This document shows, piece by piece, positions 1-7,035 of a stretch of 10,710 nucleotides of DNA. This DNA comes from Chloroflexota bacterium (GTDB lineage Bacteria > Chloroflexota > Anaerolineae > Anaerolineales > Anaerolineaceae), in NCBI GenBank assembly GCA_019136175.1, contig JAGVUS010000301.1:1-10710 (forward strand), written 5' to 3'. Below the pieces are notes generated by a model. The model was not told where the DNA came from. It saw nothing but the letters and a program-made list of their open reading frames with translations, and ran no database searches. A program made the position numbers and the translations under genes. The number at the start of each line of letters is the position of its first letter. The stretch's first letter is position 1.

Positions 1-217
1 AACCCGGTCGGGTGAGGATGGCAGGCAAATAGGAATTGACCCAGGCAGCCCCATCACCGCCGGTGAGTTGGTGAATAAATTCAGCCACCCGCGAGGCAGC
101 CTCGCGGATGACAGTAACTTCTTCTTCCGTCCACCCCCCCTCCAGCCTCCAGCCAAAATCGTAACGCAGCCTGCCAGCCGGGGTGTTTAACTGTTCTTCA
201 ATCTTTTCTTTCATCAT
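1..217 (-). CDS. Hypothetical protein, N-terminal part (runs off the left edge)
   Basis: Reading leftward from the ATG at 217-215 there is an open frame of 72 codons with no stop before the window edge. It begins MMKEKIEEQLNTPAG and continues with an amphipathic, Glu/Ala/Trp-containing stretch (WTEEEVTVIREAASRVAEF) that would form helices. A second ATG at 214-212 is an equally possible start. I see no strong Shine-Dalgarno sequence; only a weak GGA lies just upstream. I see no signal peptide or membrane segment and do not recognise the family. It lies 67 nt downstream of the E2 gene on the same strand, with a perfect hairpin between them, so it may be transcribed separately or only by read-through. 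The codon composition looks like that of its neighbours, which is the main reason to call it a gene. Confidence 0.6.
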   Translation of the reverse strand, partial: MMKEKIEEQLNTPAGRLRYDFGWRLEGGWTEEEVTVIREAASRVAEFIHQLTGGDGAAWVNSYLPAILTRPG

Positions 218-235
218 GTTCCAGTGGCAAAATCA

Positions 236-275
236 CCAGGCATGGAATCCCCAACACAAAGGATTCCATGCCTGG
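236..275 (-). terminator. Perfect 15-bp hairpin after the E2 gene, probable intrinsic terminator
   Basis: CCAGGCATGGAATCC (236-250) and GGATTCCATGCCTGG (261-275) are perfect inverted copies separated by a 10-nt loop. The hairpin starts 9 nt beyond the E2 stop codon at 285-287. In the leftward direction the stem is followed by TGATTTTGCC, a short T run consistent with a Rho-independent terminator, though weaker than a classic U tract. In the rightward direction no T run follows, so the leftward orientation is preferred. It could also act as a 3' mRNA-stabilising structure or a partial attenuator before the next gene. Confidence 0.65.
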
Positions 276-284
276 AAATCACGA

Positions 285-1598
285 CTAGGTCCAGTTTTCC
301 AAACCGCTGACAATTTTCGCCAGGAATCCATCCGCGCTGGCACCATCGAGGATGCGATGGTCAAATGTCAAAGAAAGATACACCATCGGGCGGACTGCTA
401 TGGCATCATTCTCCACGACAACAACCCGTTTCTGGATAGTGCCAACACCCAGAATGGCACACTGGGGCTGGTTGATGACCGGCATGGCAAAAAGCGAGCC
501 ACCAATGCCATGGTTGGTGATGGTAAACGTGCCACCCTTGACCTGCAGTTTGTGTTCCCGTGCCCGGCTGGACAGGTCATTGATTTGTCTTGCCAGCCCA
601 AGCAGGGAGTAACCGTCTGCATGTTTGATGACAGGGACAATCAGTCCTTCCTCTCCCAAAGAAGTTGCCATGCCAAAGTGGATGGCTCCGTGAATGAGAA
701 TGCCCTCGTCAGACCAGGAGGAATTGACAATCGGGAATGCCCGCAAAGCCGCCACCGCTGCCGAAATGAAATAGGCAGTAAATGTCAGGTTCACCCCATC
801 GCGTGAAAATTCCGCTTTGTGGGCATCGCGGTGTTTGATCACCCGGCTCATATCAGCTTCCATGACGGTCGTTACATGCGGAGAAGTGCGCTTGCTCATC
901 ACCATGTGATCCGCAATTGCTCGCCGGATGGTGGTTAGCGGGACCAGCCGATCCCCTCCAACCAGCCTGGCTGGCGGGGCAGATTGGAGGGCTGGTGCGG
1001 CAGGGGTGGGTGCCTGCCCTGCCGTTCCACCCGGGAACATCAATTCCGTGGGGCGGAACAAATCGCCTTCACCCGGTGTTTCCCAGGCAGCCGGTTCCTG
1101 TGCCGGGGACTGACGGCTCTCCAGAAATGCAAGCACATCCTTCTTGGTGATCCGCCCTCCCTCCCCCGTACCTTTTACCTGGCGCAGATCCACACCGTGT
1201 TCCTGGGCAATCTTCGCCACAACGGGTGAAATGAAACCAAGCTCGCGTTCCCTGCCAGCTGGCGGGATTGTTGGGGCAACTTGCGGCGCAGTGGCTGTTA
1301 CATCAACCGCTGGTTTTGCATCCTGTGGTTGGATCATTCCCTCTCCGCCAGGCTGTTCACCCGGCTCGCCAATCCATGCAATGACCGTCCCAGCCCGAAC
1401 TGTCGTACCTTCCGGTACCAGGATTTTTAAGATGACCCCCGAAGTTGGGCTGGGGATTTCCGAATCCACTTTGTCGGTGTTTACTTCCAGCAAGGATTCA
1501 AACTCCTGGATGCTCTCCCCTTCTTTTTTCAACCATTTCATCACGGTGCCTTCCACAACCGATTCGCCCAATTGCGGCATGATCACTTGTGTTGCCAT
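285..1598 (-). CDS. bkdB: 2-oxoacid dehydrogenase complex E2, dihydrolipoamide acyltransferase (branched-chain type)
   Basis: This 437-aa protein is the core acyltransferase of a 2-oxoacid dehydrogenase complex. It takes the acyl group made by E1 on its swinging lipoyl arm and passes it to CoA. Residues about 3-77 form one lipoyl domain, with the lipoylated Lys43 in the motif VNTDKVDSE. A Pro/Ala-rich linker follows, then a peripheral subunit-binding domain at about 121-157 (FISPVVAKIAQEHGVDL), a second Pro/Ala linker, and the catalytic domain from about 215. The catalytic motif DHRILDG near the C-terminus contains His414 and Asp418. The start at 1598 is supported by AGGAGG (1608-1603) 4 nt upstream, which overlaps the E1 beta stop codon. 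It is the last gene of the operon before the hairpin. The family is certain; the branched-chain substrate is inferred from the adjacent E1 subunits, and a pyruvate or mixed substrate cannot be excluded. Confidence 0.93.
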   Translation of the reverse strand: MATQVIMPQLGESVVEGTVMKWLKKEGESIQEFESLLEVNTDKVDSEIPSPTSGVILKILVPEGTTVRAGTVIAWIGEPGEQPGGEGMIQPQDAKPAVDVTATAPQVAPTIPPAGRERELGFISPVVAKIAQEHGVDLRQVKGTGEGGRITKKDVLAFLESRQSPAQEPAAWETPGEGDLFRPTELMFPGGTAGQAPTPAAPALQSAPPARLVGGDRLVPLTTIRRAIADHMVMSKRTSPHVTTVMEADMSRVIKHRDAHKAEFSRDGVNLTFTAYFISAAVAALRAFPIVNSSWSDEGILIHGAIHFGMATSLGEEGLIVPVIKHADGYSLLGLARQINDLSSRAREHKLQVKGGTFTITNHGIGGSLFAMPVINQPQCAILGVGTIQKRVVVVENDAIAVRPMVYLSLTFDHRILDGASADGFLAKIVSGLENWT

Positions 1599-1606
1599 GT
1601 TTCCTC

Positions 1607-2590
1607 CTAATACCTTGCCAGTTCACGGATGGCGCTGGAAATTTTTTCCGGGTTTGGCATAAACCAATCCTGCAGGGGATGGCTGAAAGGCACACCGGGA
1701 ACATCCGGTCCACACAAACGCCGTACGGGAGCATCCAGGTCGGTAAATGCGCCCTCGGCAATCGTTGCAGCTACTTCAGCGCCATACCCACCGGTTAAAT
1801 TTGCTTCGTGCACAATCAATGCCTTGCCAGTCCGCTGAACGGAGGCAAGGATGGTTTCCCGGTCCACCGGGTAGAGAGTGCGCAAATCAACCACCTCCAC
1901 ACTGATGCCTTCCGCAGCAACCTTCTCGGCAGCCTGGAGGGCATAGTAATGCATCATGCCATACGCAAACACAGACACATCGGTTCCAGCACGGCTGATC
2001 CTGGCAGGACCAATGGGGACTGTAAATTCACCTTCAGGCACCTCTCCCTTGATCAGCCGATAGCCTTTCTTGGGTTCAAAGAAGATCACCGGGTTGGGAT
2101 CGCGCACCGCCGATTTCAGCAATCCCTTGGCGTCATAGGGGTTGGATGGAATAACAACCTTTAAACCGGGCACCTGTGCAAACATGGCTTCCGGTGACTG
2201 GGAATGGTACAAACCACCGCCAATCCCACCACCATAGGGAGCGCGGATCACCATGGGCACTGTCCATTCCCCATTGGATCGATAACACATTTTGGCAGCT
2301 TCACTGATAATCTGGTTATATGCCGGGTAAATGAAATCCGAGAATTGGATTTCGCAGATGGGTTTCATGCCATAGAGAGCAGCCCCAATACCCACCCCAA
2401 CGATGGAAAGCTCCGCCAGCGGGGAGTCAATCACACGGTCGGCACCGTACTTATCAAATAATCCCACGGTCGCCCGAAAAACTCCGCCTCGAATTCCCAC
2501 ATCTTCCCCAACAATAAAAACGTTGGGGTCGCGCGCCATCTCCTCGTCCATTGCCTGGCGAATGGCTTCAATCAAGGTCATTTCAGTCAT
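1607..2590 (-). CDS. bkdAB: 2-oxoacid dehydrogenase E1 component, beta subunit (branched-chain type)
   Basis: This is the beta subunit of the thiamine diphosphate-dependent E1, which with E1 alpha decarboxylates the 2-oxoacid and reductively acylates the E2 lipoyl group. The chosen start gives 327 aa, the usual length for the family. The frame is open further upstream to 2674, but those extra 28 residues lie inside the E1 alpha gene and do not look like family sequence. The ATG at 2590 has GAGGTG (2600-2595) at good spacing; a second ATG at 2581 is a weaker alternative. Motifs closest to branched-chain E1 beta include GVFRATVGLFDKYG, EIQFSDFIYPAYNQI, YHSQSPEA (with the conserved His), GLKVVIPSNPYDAKGLL and FFEPKKGYR, then the C-terminal transketolase fold with VVDLRTLYPVD and HEANLTGG. 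The start overlaps the end of E1 alpha by 8 nt, implying translational coupling and matched subunit amounts. Confidence 0.93.
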   Translation of the reverse strand: MTEMTLIEAIRQAMDEEMARDPNVFIVGEDVGIRGGVFRATVGLFDKYGADRVIDSPLAELSIVGVGIGAALYGMKPICEIQFSDFIYPAYNQIISEAAKMCYRSNGEWTVPMVIRAPYGGGIGGGLYHSQSPEAMFAQVPGLKVVIPSNPYDAKGLLKSAVRDPNPVIFFEPKKGYRLIKGEVPEGEFTVPIGPARISRAGTDVSVFAYGMMHYYALQAAEKVAAEGISVEVVDLRTLYPVDRETILASVQRTGKALIVHEANLTGGYGAEVAATIAEGAFTDLDAPVRRLCGPDVPGVPFSHPLQDWFMPNPEKISSAIRELARY

Positions 2591-3566
2591 GGCGCACCTC
2601 TTCAGCATAAACGGGATATGTACCTTCCTCCACGTTGGGGTATGGAGCCTGGGTGGCAAATTGAACGGCATCATCCACCATTTCCCTGGCGCGGGCTTCC
2701 ATGCCTTCCACCTGCTCGGGGGTTAATAATCCCTCCTGCTCCAGCCGGGATCGAACAACAAGGATCGGGTCGCGCTGTTTGTGCTCCTCCACCTCCTCCC
2801 GGCTGCGATATGTCCGGTCATCATCATCCGAGGAATGGGGTGTGATCCGGTACATGCGGGCTTCAATCACAGTCGGTCCATTGCCGGAGCGCGCTTTTTC
2901 TGCCGCCCGGGCAACCACCTCGTACACCTTGTAGGGATCTGTTCCGTCCACCGTAAGACCTTCCAATCCCAACCCGCAGGCTTTATCCGCTGAACTGCGG
3001 ACCGCCATTTGTTTTTCCTGTGGCACTGAAATGGCGTACTGGTTGTTTTCCACCAGGAAGATGACCGGCAACTGATGAACTGCCGCCCAATTGACCGCCT
3101 CGTACCATTCTCCCTGCGAGGTGGAACCCTCACCGATGGTTGTCAACACCACCTGGTCCTTCTTTTGCATTTTCATCGCCAGTGCAATCCCGGCGGCATG
3201 ACATGCCTGCGTGGCAACCGGGGCGGAATGGCTGACTGCATTTGCGCGCCGCAAACTCCAATGGCTTGGCATTTGACGCCCGCCCGAGGATGGTTCTCCC
3301 TGCTTGCCCATCAGGCTCAAGACAAATTCACGCGGTGTATATCCAAGGCAGATCATGAGCGCGAGGTCGCGGTAATAGGGTGTCACCCAGTCCTCCCCCC
3401 GGTTCAGGGCAAAAGCAGCGCCCACCTGGGCGGCTTCCTGCCCAATCCCGGAGATGTGGAAGGCAATTTTGCCCTGGCGGTGGAGGACCCAGGCGCGTTC
3501 ATCCAACCGGCGCGCCAGGAGCATCATCCAGTACATCTCAATCCGTTGTTCTTTGGTTAATTCCAT
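2583..3566 (-). CDS. bkdAA: 2-oxoacid dehydrogenase E1 component, alpha subunit (branched-chain type)
   Basis: This 327-aa protein is the ThDP-binding alpha subunit of the E1 heterotetramer. Visible motifs are HISGIGQEAAQVG (37-49), YYRD (64-67), RQMPSHW (97-103), SHSAPVATQ (112-120), and the ThDP/Mg motif starting GEGSTSQGE (145-153) and ending VENNQYAIS (172-180). The GEG start of that motif and the loop TPHSSDDDDRTYR resemble branched-chain 2-oxoacid dehydrogenases more than pyruvate dehydrogenases; in mitochondrial enzymes that loop carries the regulatory phosphoserines. The start at 3566 has an upstream GGAGGAAAGGAG. The oxidoreductase gene ends 54 nt upstream on the same strand, so co-transcription is likely. 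The predicted substrates are the 2-oxoacids of Val, Leu and Ile, giving branched acyl-CoA for catabolism or for branched fatty acid synthesis; this is inferred from similarity. Confidence 0.93.
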   Translation of the reverse strand: MELTKEQRIEMYWMMLLARRLDERAWVLHRQGKIAFHISGIGQEAAQVGAAFALNRGEDWVTPYYRDLALMICLGYTPREFVLSLMGKQGEPSSGGRQMPSHWSLRRANAVSHSAPVATQACHAAGIALAMKMQKKDQVVLTTIGEGSTSQGEWYEAVNWAAVHQLPVIFLVENNQYAISVPQEKQMAVRSSADKACGLGLEGLTVDGTDPYKVYEVVARAAEKARSGNGPTVIEARMYRITPHSSDDDDRTYRSREEVEEHKQRDPILVVRSRLEQEGLLTPEQVEGMEARAREMVDDAVQFATQAPYPNVEEGTYPVYAEEVRHD

Positions 3567-3620
3567 CCGTATTGCTCCTTTCCTCCAGCAATCATAAACG
3601 GTTTTGATCCGAATATCAAA

Positions 3621-4955
3621 TCACTGTAAACCCATCGCCGCCAGCATCTCATCGTCAGATGCATACTTAAAACACATCAACCCGCGGCGCCCGGCTTCCT
3701 CGCGTTCCATTGTCTCCAACTTGCACAGATCCGTATTGGAAACAACCCGCTTTCCGGAAAGACGGATTTTCTCATCAATTTTTTCCAGCAAAAACACCTT
3801 CACCGGGGTTTTCGCTGCCAGATATTGAAGCATTGCCCGGGCTCCATTGGTTCCATCACGGCGGGCAACACCCACCAACCCGGTGCTTGCCTGCCGGGAC
3901 CAGCCAGCCACAAAGATCCCCTGGATGGGTTGATTGGTTTCCGGGTCGAACACTTCATAAGATTGTTCATCAACAGGGTGGGAGGGATTGGGATTTTTCA
4001 CAAATTCCGAACCCTTGACAGGCAAACCCAAACGGTCATCCACACGGTCACCAATCGCGAAAATTACCGTATCCACATCCACGATCCGGCGGGTTCCCAG
4101 CGAACGCGCCTTGGTGTCCCCATTGACAAGCTGGAGGGTATTGTCTTCCACTTCCAATCCAACCATCCCGCCCCCGTCATTTCCGATAATGCGGGTGGGA
4201 GATTGGAGGAAATTCAAGGTCATCCGGGTGGTGGAACCAGTTGGCTGGGCATTGGAGGCAATGGCATGCAGGCTGGCTTGAACTGCATCGGGGTCCTGCC
4301 CCACCGCCCGCATAATATCCGCCACCCGGTTCACTTCCGCATCATAGGCGGCGAGATCAATATTGGCTCCAATCGTTTCCACTTCCTTCTTGTCAAATTT
4401 CACTTCCGCCGGACCGCGCCGGGCAATCGCCATGACCTCATCCACATGTTTTTCGGTAATCAGGTAACGGGCAATATCCATCATCACGTTTCCTACGCCA
4501 ACGACTGCCACCCGCCTGCCAATCCGGTACGGCTTTTGACTGTAAGGTGGAAGCAGATTGTAGTGGTAGACAATATCCTTGGCATGATACACCCCCACAA
4601 GATCTTCTCCTGGCAGCCCCAGCCACTTGGTGCCCTGGGCACCTGCTGTAACCAGAATTGCCTGGCAGCCCAGTTCCCATAAATCATCCAGGGAAAGATC
4701 CCCATCCTTGCCCACCACAATGTTGCCGTAATAATGTACATTGGGCAGCGAGAGGATTTGCCGGAACTGGGCGCGCAACCCTTCCTTCATTTTCAATTTT
4801 TCCGGGTAAATGCCGTATTCCGCCAAACCACCCGGTTTGATATCCCGGTTCAGGAGAATGACTTCCACCCCCTGCCCTGCAAGTTCTTTGGCGGCAAACA
4901 ATCCCGCCGGACCTGCCCCAACAACCGCCACCAGATAACGATCCTGCTTTTCCAT
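3621..4955 (-). CDS. FAD/NADP-dependent oxidoreductase, adrenodoxin reductase / FprA-like
   Basis: This 444-aa flavoprotein resembles ferredoxin-NADP+ reductases of the adrenodoxin reductase type and the related glutamate synthase small subunit. The N-terminal FAD Rossmann motif is VVGAGPAGL (GAGPAG at residues 13-18), followed by GGLAEYGIYPEKLK (42-55), which parallels the GGLxRYGVxPxH segment of FprA. The NADP-binding motif is VAVVGVGNVMMDIAR (149-163), and an ARRGPAEVKF segment matches the conserved RRGP block. The C-terminal FAD contact is GWSRQASTGLVG. The CxxxxC redox disulfide of dihydrolipoamide dehydrogenase is absent, so this is not a canonical E3. The start at 4955 has AGGGA upstream, and a TATAAT box lies about 44 nt upstream. 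It is the first gene of the operon leading to E1 and E2. It probably moves electrons between NAD(P)H and a ferredoxin or similar carrier; the true partner cannot be read from the sequence. Confidence 0.85.
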   Translation of the reverse strand: MEKQDRYLVAVVGAGPAGLFAAKELAGQGVEVILLNRDIKPGGLAEYGIYPEKLKMKEGLRAQFRQILSLPNVHYYGNIVVGKDGDLSLDDLWELGCQAILVTAGAQGTKWLGLPGEDLVGVYHAKDIVYHYNLLPPYSQKPYRIGRRVAVVGVGNVMMDIARYLITEKHVDEVMAIARRGPAEVKFDKKEVETIGANIDLAAYDAEVNRVADIMRAVGQDPDAVQASLHAIASNAQPTGSTTRMTLNFLQSPTRIIGNDGGGMVGLEVEDNTLQLVNGDTKARSLGTRRIVDVDTVIFAIGDRVDDRLGLPVKGSEFVKNPNPSHPVDEQSYEVFDPETNQPIQGIFVAGWSRQASTGLVGVARRDGTNGARAMLQYLAAKTPVKVFLLEKIDEKIRLSGKRVVSNTDLCKLETMEREEAGRRGLMCFKYASDDEMLAAMGLQ

Positions 4956-5076
4956 GTTCCCTGCCTTTCCATACCTGATGATGTTTACATTAATGATAAT
5001 TATACATGGTTCATATCCACAAAATTGCAGTCTATGCTATATTCAGGATATATCGAATTTGATGGGAGCAAGGATC
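4956..5076. promoter_or_regulatory. Divergent intergenic promoter region
   Basis: This 121-bp gap is clearly more AT-rich than the surrounding genes and lies between two divergently transcribed operons. For the leftward operon, a perfect TATAAT reads on the minus strand at 5004-4999, preceded directly by TG, about 44 nt from the oxidoreductase start; I find no convincing -35 box at 17 nt. For the rightward operon, TTGCAG (5025-5030) and ATATAT (5048-5053) are 17 nt apart, and TATATT (5038-5043) is another possible -10. The two promoters would lie within about 50 bp of each other, so a shared regulator is possible. I see no clear operator palindrome. Confidence 0.5.
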
Positions 5077-5736
5077 ATGAATCAAGGTGAAACCACAGAG
5101 CCCCGGGAAGAAAAAAGAACAGAAACCCGCCAACCTCACATCGATCGGTCGAAGATCAAGCCTGCTTTTTGGATGGTAAGTTCCATTCTCTCCCTGGTGG
5201 TTAATATCATTCTGATTGCAGTCATCCTCCTGTTGGGACGGGAGCTATTTACACTGAAAAATATTCTCTCTGCCAACCTGATTGAACCGCTCTACACCAA
5301 TTTCAAACTGATGGATGAAGCACATATCCGCATGACCATTCCAGTCAGCACTACCGTTCCGGCTGTCTTCGAATTACCACTGGAAACAGACACTTCGGTG
5401 ACCCTGACCACCGACACAGTCATCACAAACGCTGAGGTGTCAGTGTATACAGGAGGATTGATGATTCAAAATGCCCGGACGGATATTGTCCTTCCGGCGG
5501 GGGCAGTGTTACCGGTTCATCTGTCTCTTACCGTGCCTGTAAATCAATCCATCCCGGTGGAATTAAACGTGGATGTGGACATTCCCCTGGAGGAAACAGA
5601 ACTGCATGAACCATTTGTCGGTCTACAGCAGGTGGTTGAACCTTATTACAACCTGCTTAGCCCGGGACCATCCTCCTGGCAGGAAGCCATTTGCGGGAAA
5701 ACACCCGGCAAGTTCTGCCAATTCTTTATTCGTTGA
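5077..5736 (+). CDS. Single-span membrane protein of unknown function with an extracytoplasmic beta-rich domain
   Basis: This 219-aa protein has a charged N-terminus (residues 1-29, rich in Glu, Arg and Lys), one hydrophobic span at about 31-53 (VVNIILIAVILLLG) and a C-terminal domain of about 165 residues that should lie outside the membrane. The start at 5077 is chosen because GGGAG (5064-5068) lies 8 nt upstream. The frame is open further upstream to 4954, but those codons cover the promoter region, and the earlier ATG at 5062 lacks a ribosome binding site. The outer domain has alternating hydrophobic, Thr- and Val-rich segments with two related stretches: TIPVSTTVPAVFELPLET (87-104) and TVPVNQSIPVELNVDVDIPL (152-171). 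Two Cys near the C-terminus (206 and 214) could form a disulfide. It is followed after 6 nt by the first M16 peptidase. I do not recognise the family; a role near the cell envelope with the peptidase pair is only a guess from position. Confidence 0.75.
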   Translation: MNQGETTEPREEKRTETRQPHIDRSKIKPAFWMVSSILSLVVNIILIAVILLLGRELFTLKNILSANLIEPLYTNFKLMDEAHIRMTIPVSTTVPAVFELPLETDTSVTLTTDTVITNAEVSVYTGGLMIQNARTDIVLPAGAVLPVHLSLTVPVNQSIPVELNVDVDIPLEETELHEPFVGLQQVVEPYYNLLSPGPSSWQEAICGKTPGKFCQFFIR

Positions 5737-5742
5737 GGTCGC

Positions 5743-7035
5743 ATGACAGACACCTTTACACGGATTTCCCTCCCCAACGGGTTGCTCGTCCAACTGAAAG
5801 AAATCCACACCACGCCCATCATTAGCCAGTGGATATGGTACCGGGTTGGCTCCCGCAATGAGATCCCCGGTAAAACCGGTATTTCTCACTGGGTGGAGCA
5901 TATGCAGTTTAAAGGCACGCCCAACTTCCCCTCTGGCGTTCTGGATAAAGCCATTTCCCGGGAGGGCGGTTTTTGGAACGCGTTCACGTACCTGGACTGG
6001 ACCACCTTCTTTGAAACCATGCCTGCCGGAAAAATTGACCTGGCATTGCAACTGGAAGCGGACCGGATGTTCAACAGCCAGTTTGATGAACATGAGGTGG
6101 AATCAGAACGCACGGTAATCATCTCGGAACGGGAAGGAAGTGAAAATGAACCCCTGTTCCGCCTGGGAGAAGCAGTCCAGGCAGCCAGCTTTGATCTGCA
6201 TTCTTATCACCACGAAGTGATCGGAGAAAAAAACGATTTACTCAAAATATCCCGCGATGATCTATATGAACATTACCGATCGTACTATCATCCGGGAAAC
6301 GCAGTCATTGCCCTGGCAGGTGATTTCGAGATGGATGCAATGATCGATCGCCTGTCACAACTGTATGCCAGCCTGCCTGCCGGCTCCACCCCCACAAACC
6401 ATATCCAGGCGGAAGCGCCGCTTGAAGCTGAACGGCGGATCGAAGTATCCGGACCCGGTCAAACCACCTTCCTGCAACTTGCCTACCGGTCTCCGGCTGC
6501 CAGCAATCCCGACTTCTTTGCGTTTTCAGTCCTGGACAGCCTTCTTTCCGGTCCTTCCAGCCTGAACATGTTTGGCGGGGGTATTTCCAACAAGACCAGC
6601 CGTCTCTACCGGGCACTGGTTGAACGCGAGCTTGCGATCTCGGTGGGCGGCAGTCTGCCAGCCACCATTGACCCATACCAGTATGATATTCATATCACGG
6701 TGCATCCAAACCAATCACCGCAGGCAGTTCTAAAGGCTGTTGACGATGAAATCCACCGGTTCCAGGATTCCCTGGTGTCCATGGACGAGGTCCGGCGGGC
6801 AATCAAGCAAAGCCGGGCGCTGTTTGCATATGGCAGCGAGAACATCACCAACCAGGCTTTCTGGCTGGGTTATGCTGAAATGTTTGCTCATTATGACTGG
6901 TTTGAAGGATATGTCAGCCGCCTGGAGACAATTACACCGGAAGACATCCAAACCATTGCCCGGACATGGCTGAATCCAAGCCACCGCGTGGTGGGCACGT
7001 ATCTCCCCACCGGGGATGGGGAGGTAGGCAAATGA
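5743..7035 (+). CDS. M16 family zinc metallopeptidase, catalytic subunit
   Basis: This 430-aa protein is an insulinase/mitochondrial-processing-peptidase-like (M16) zinc peptidase. The inverted zinc motif HxxEH is intact as HWVEH (His49, Glu52, His53), within a context (SHWVEHMQFKGTPNFP) typical of the family, and the third zinc ligand is Glu129 in VIISERE, 76 residues after His53. The C-terminal M16 domain is present but degenerate where the substrate-binding Arg/Tyr pair normally sits: the aligned segment reads ALVERELAISVGGS, with Leu and Ile at those positions. There is no signal peptide, so it is probably cytoplasmic. The ATG at 5743 has GAGGT 3 nt upstream, overlapping the stop of the membrane protein gene. 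The next gene, its partner, overlaps it by 4 nt. Its substrates are unknown. Confidence 0.92.
   Translation: MTDTFTRISLPNGLLVQLKEIHTTPIISQWIWYRVGSRNEIPGKTGISHWVEHMQFKGTPNFPSGVLDKAISREGGFWNAFTYLDWTTFFETMPAGKIDLALQLEADRMFNSQFDEHEVESERTVIISEREGSENEPLFRLGEAVQAASFDLHSYHHEVIGEKNDLLKISRDDLYEHYRSYYHPGNAVIALAGDFEMDAMIDRLSQLYASLPAGSTPTNHIQAEAPLEAERRIEVSGPGQTTFLQLAYRSPAASNPDFFAFSVLDSLLSGPSSLNMFGGGISNKTSRLYRALVERELAISVGGSLPATIDPYQYDIHITVHPNQSPQAVLKAVDDEIHRFQDSLVSMDEVRRAIKQSRALFAYGSENITNQAFWLGYAEMFAHYDWFEGYVSRLETITPEDIQTIARTWLNPSHRVVGTYLPTGDGEVGK

Noticed and set aside
2591..2674. Longer E1 beta start giving 28 extra residues
   Set aside because: The extra residues fall within the E1 alpha coding region and do not resemble E1 beta sequence. 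The ATG at 2590 has a good ribosome binding site and gives the normal length.
3825..4682. A 285-codon rightward open frame opposite the oxidoreductase
   Set aside because: It is a shadow of the oxidoreductase gene, rich in His, Pro and Gly without recognisable motifs.
3621..4955. The flavoprotein as the missing E3 (dihydrolipoamide dehydrogenase)
   Set aside because: It lacks the N-terminal CxxxxC disulfide and the C-terminal His-Glu dyad of E3, and its motifs match the adrenodoxin reductase type.
4954..5076. Upstream extension of the membrane protein to 4954
   Set aside because: It would cover the promoter region and overlap the oxidoreductase start. The ATG at 5077 has the ribosome binding site and is followed by a normal charged N-terminus and one membrane span.
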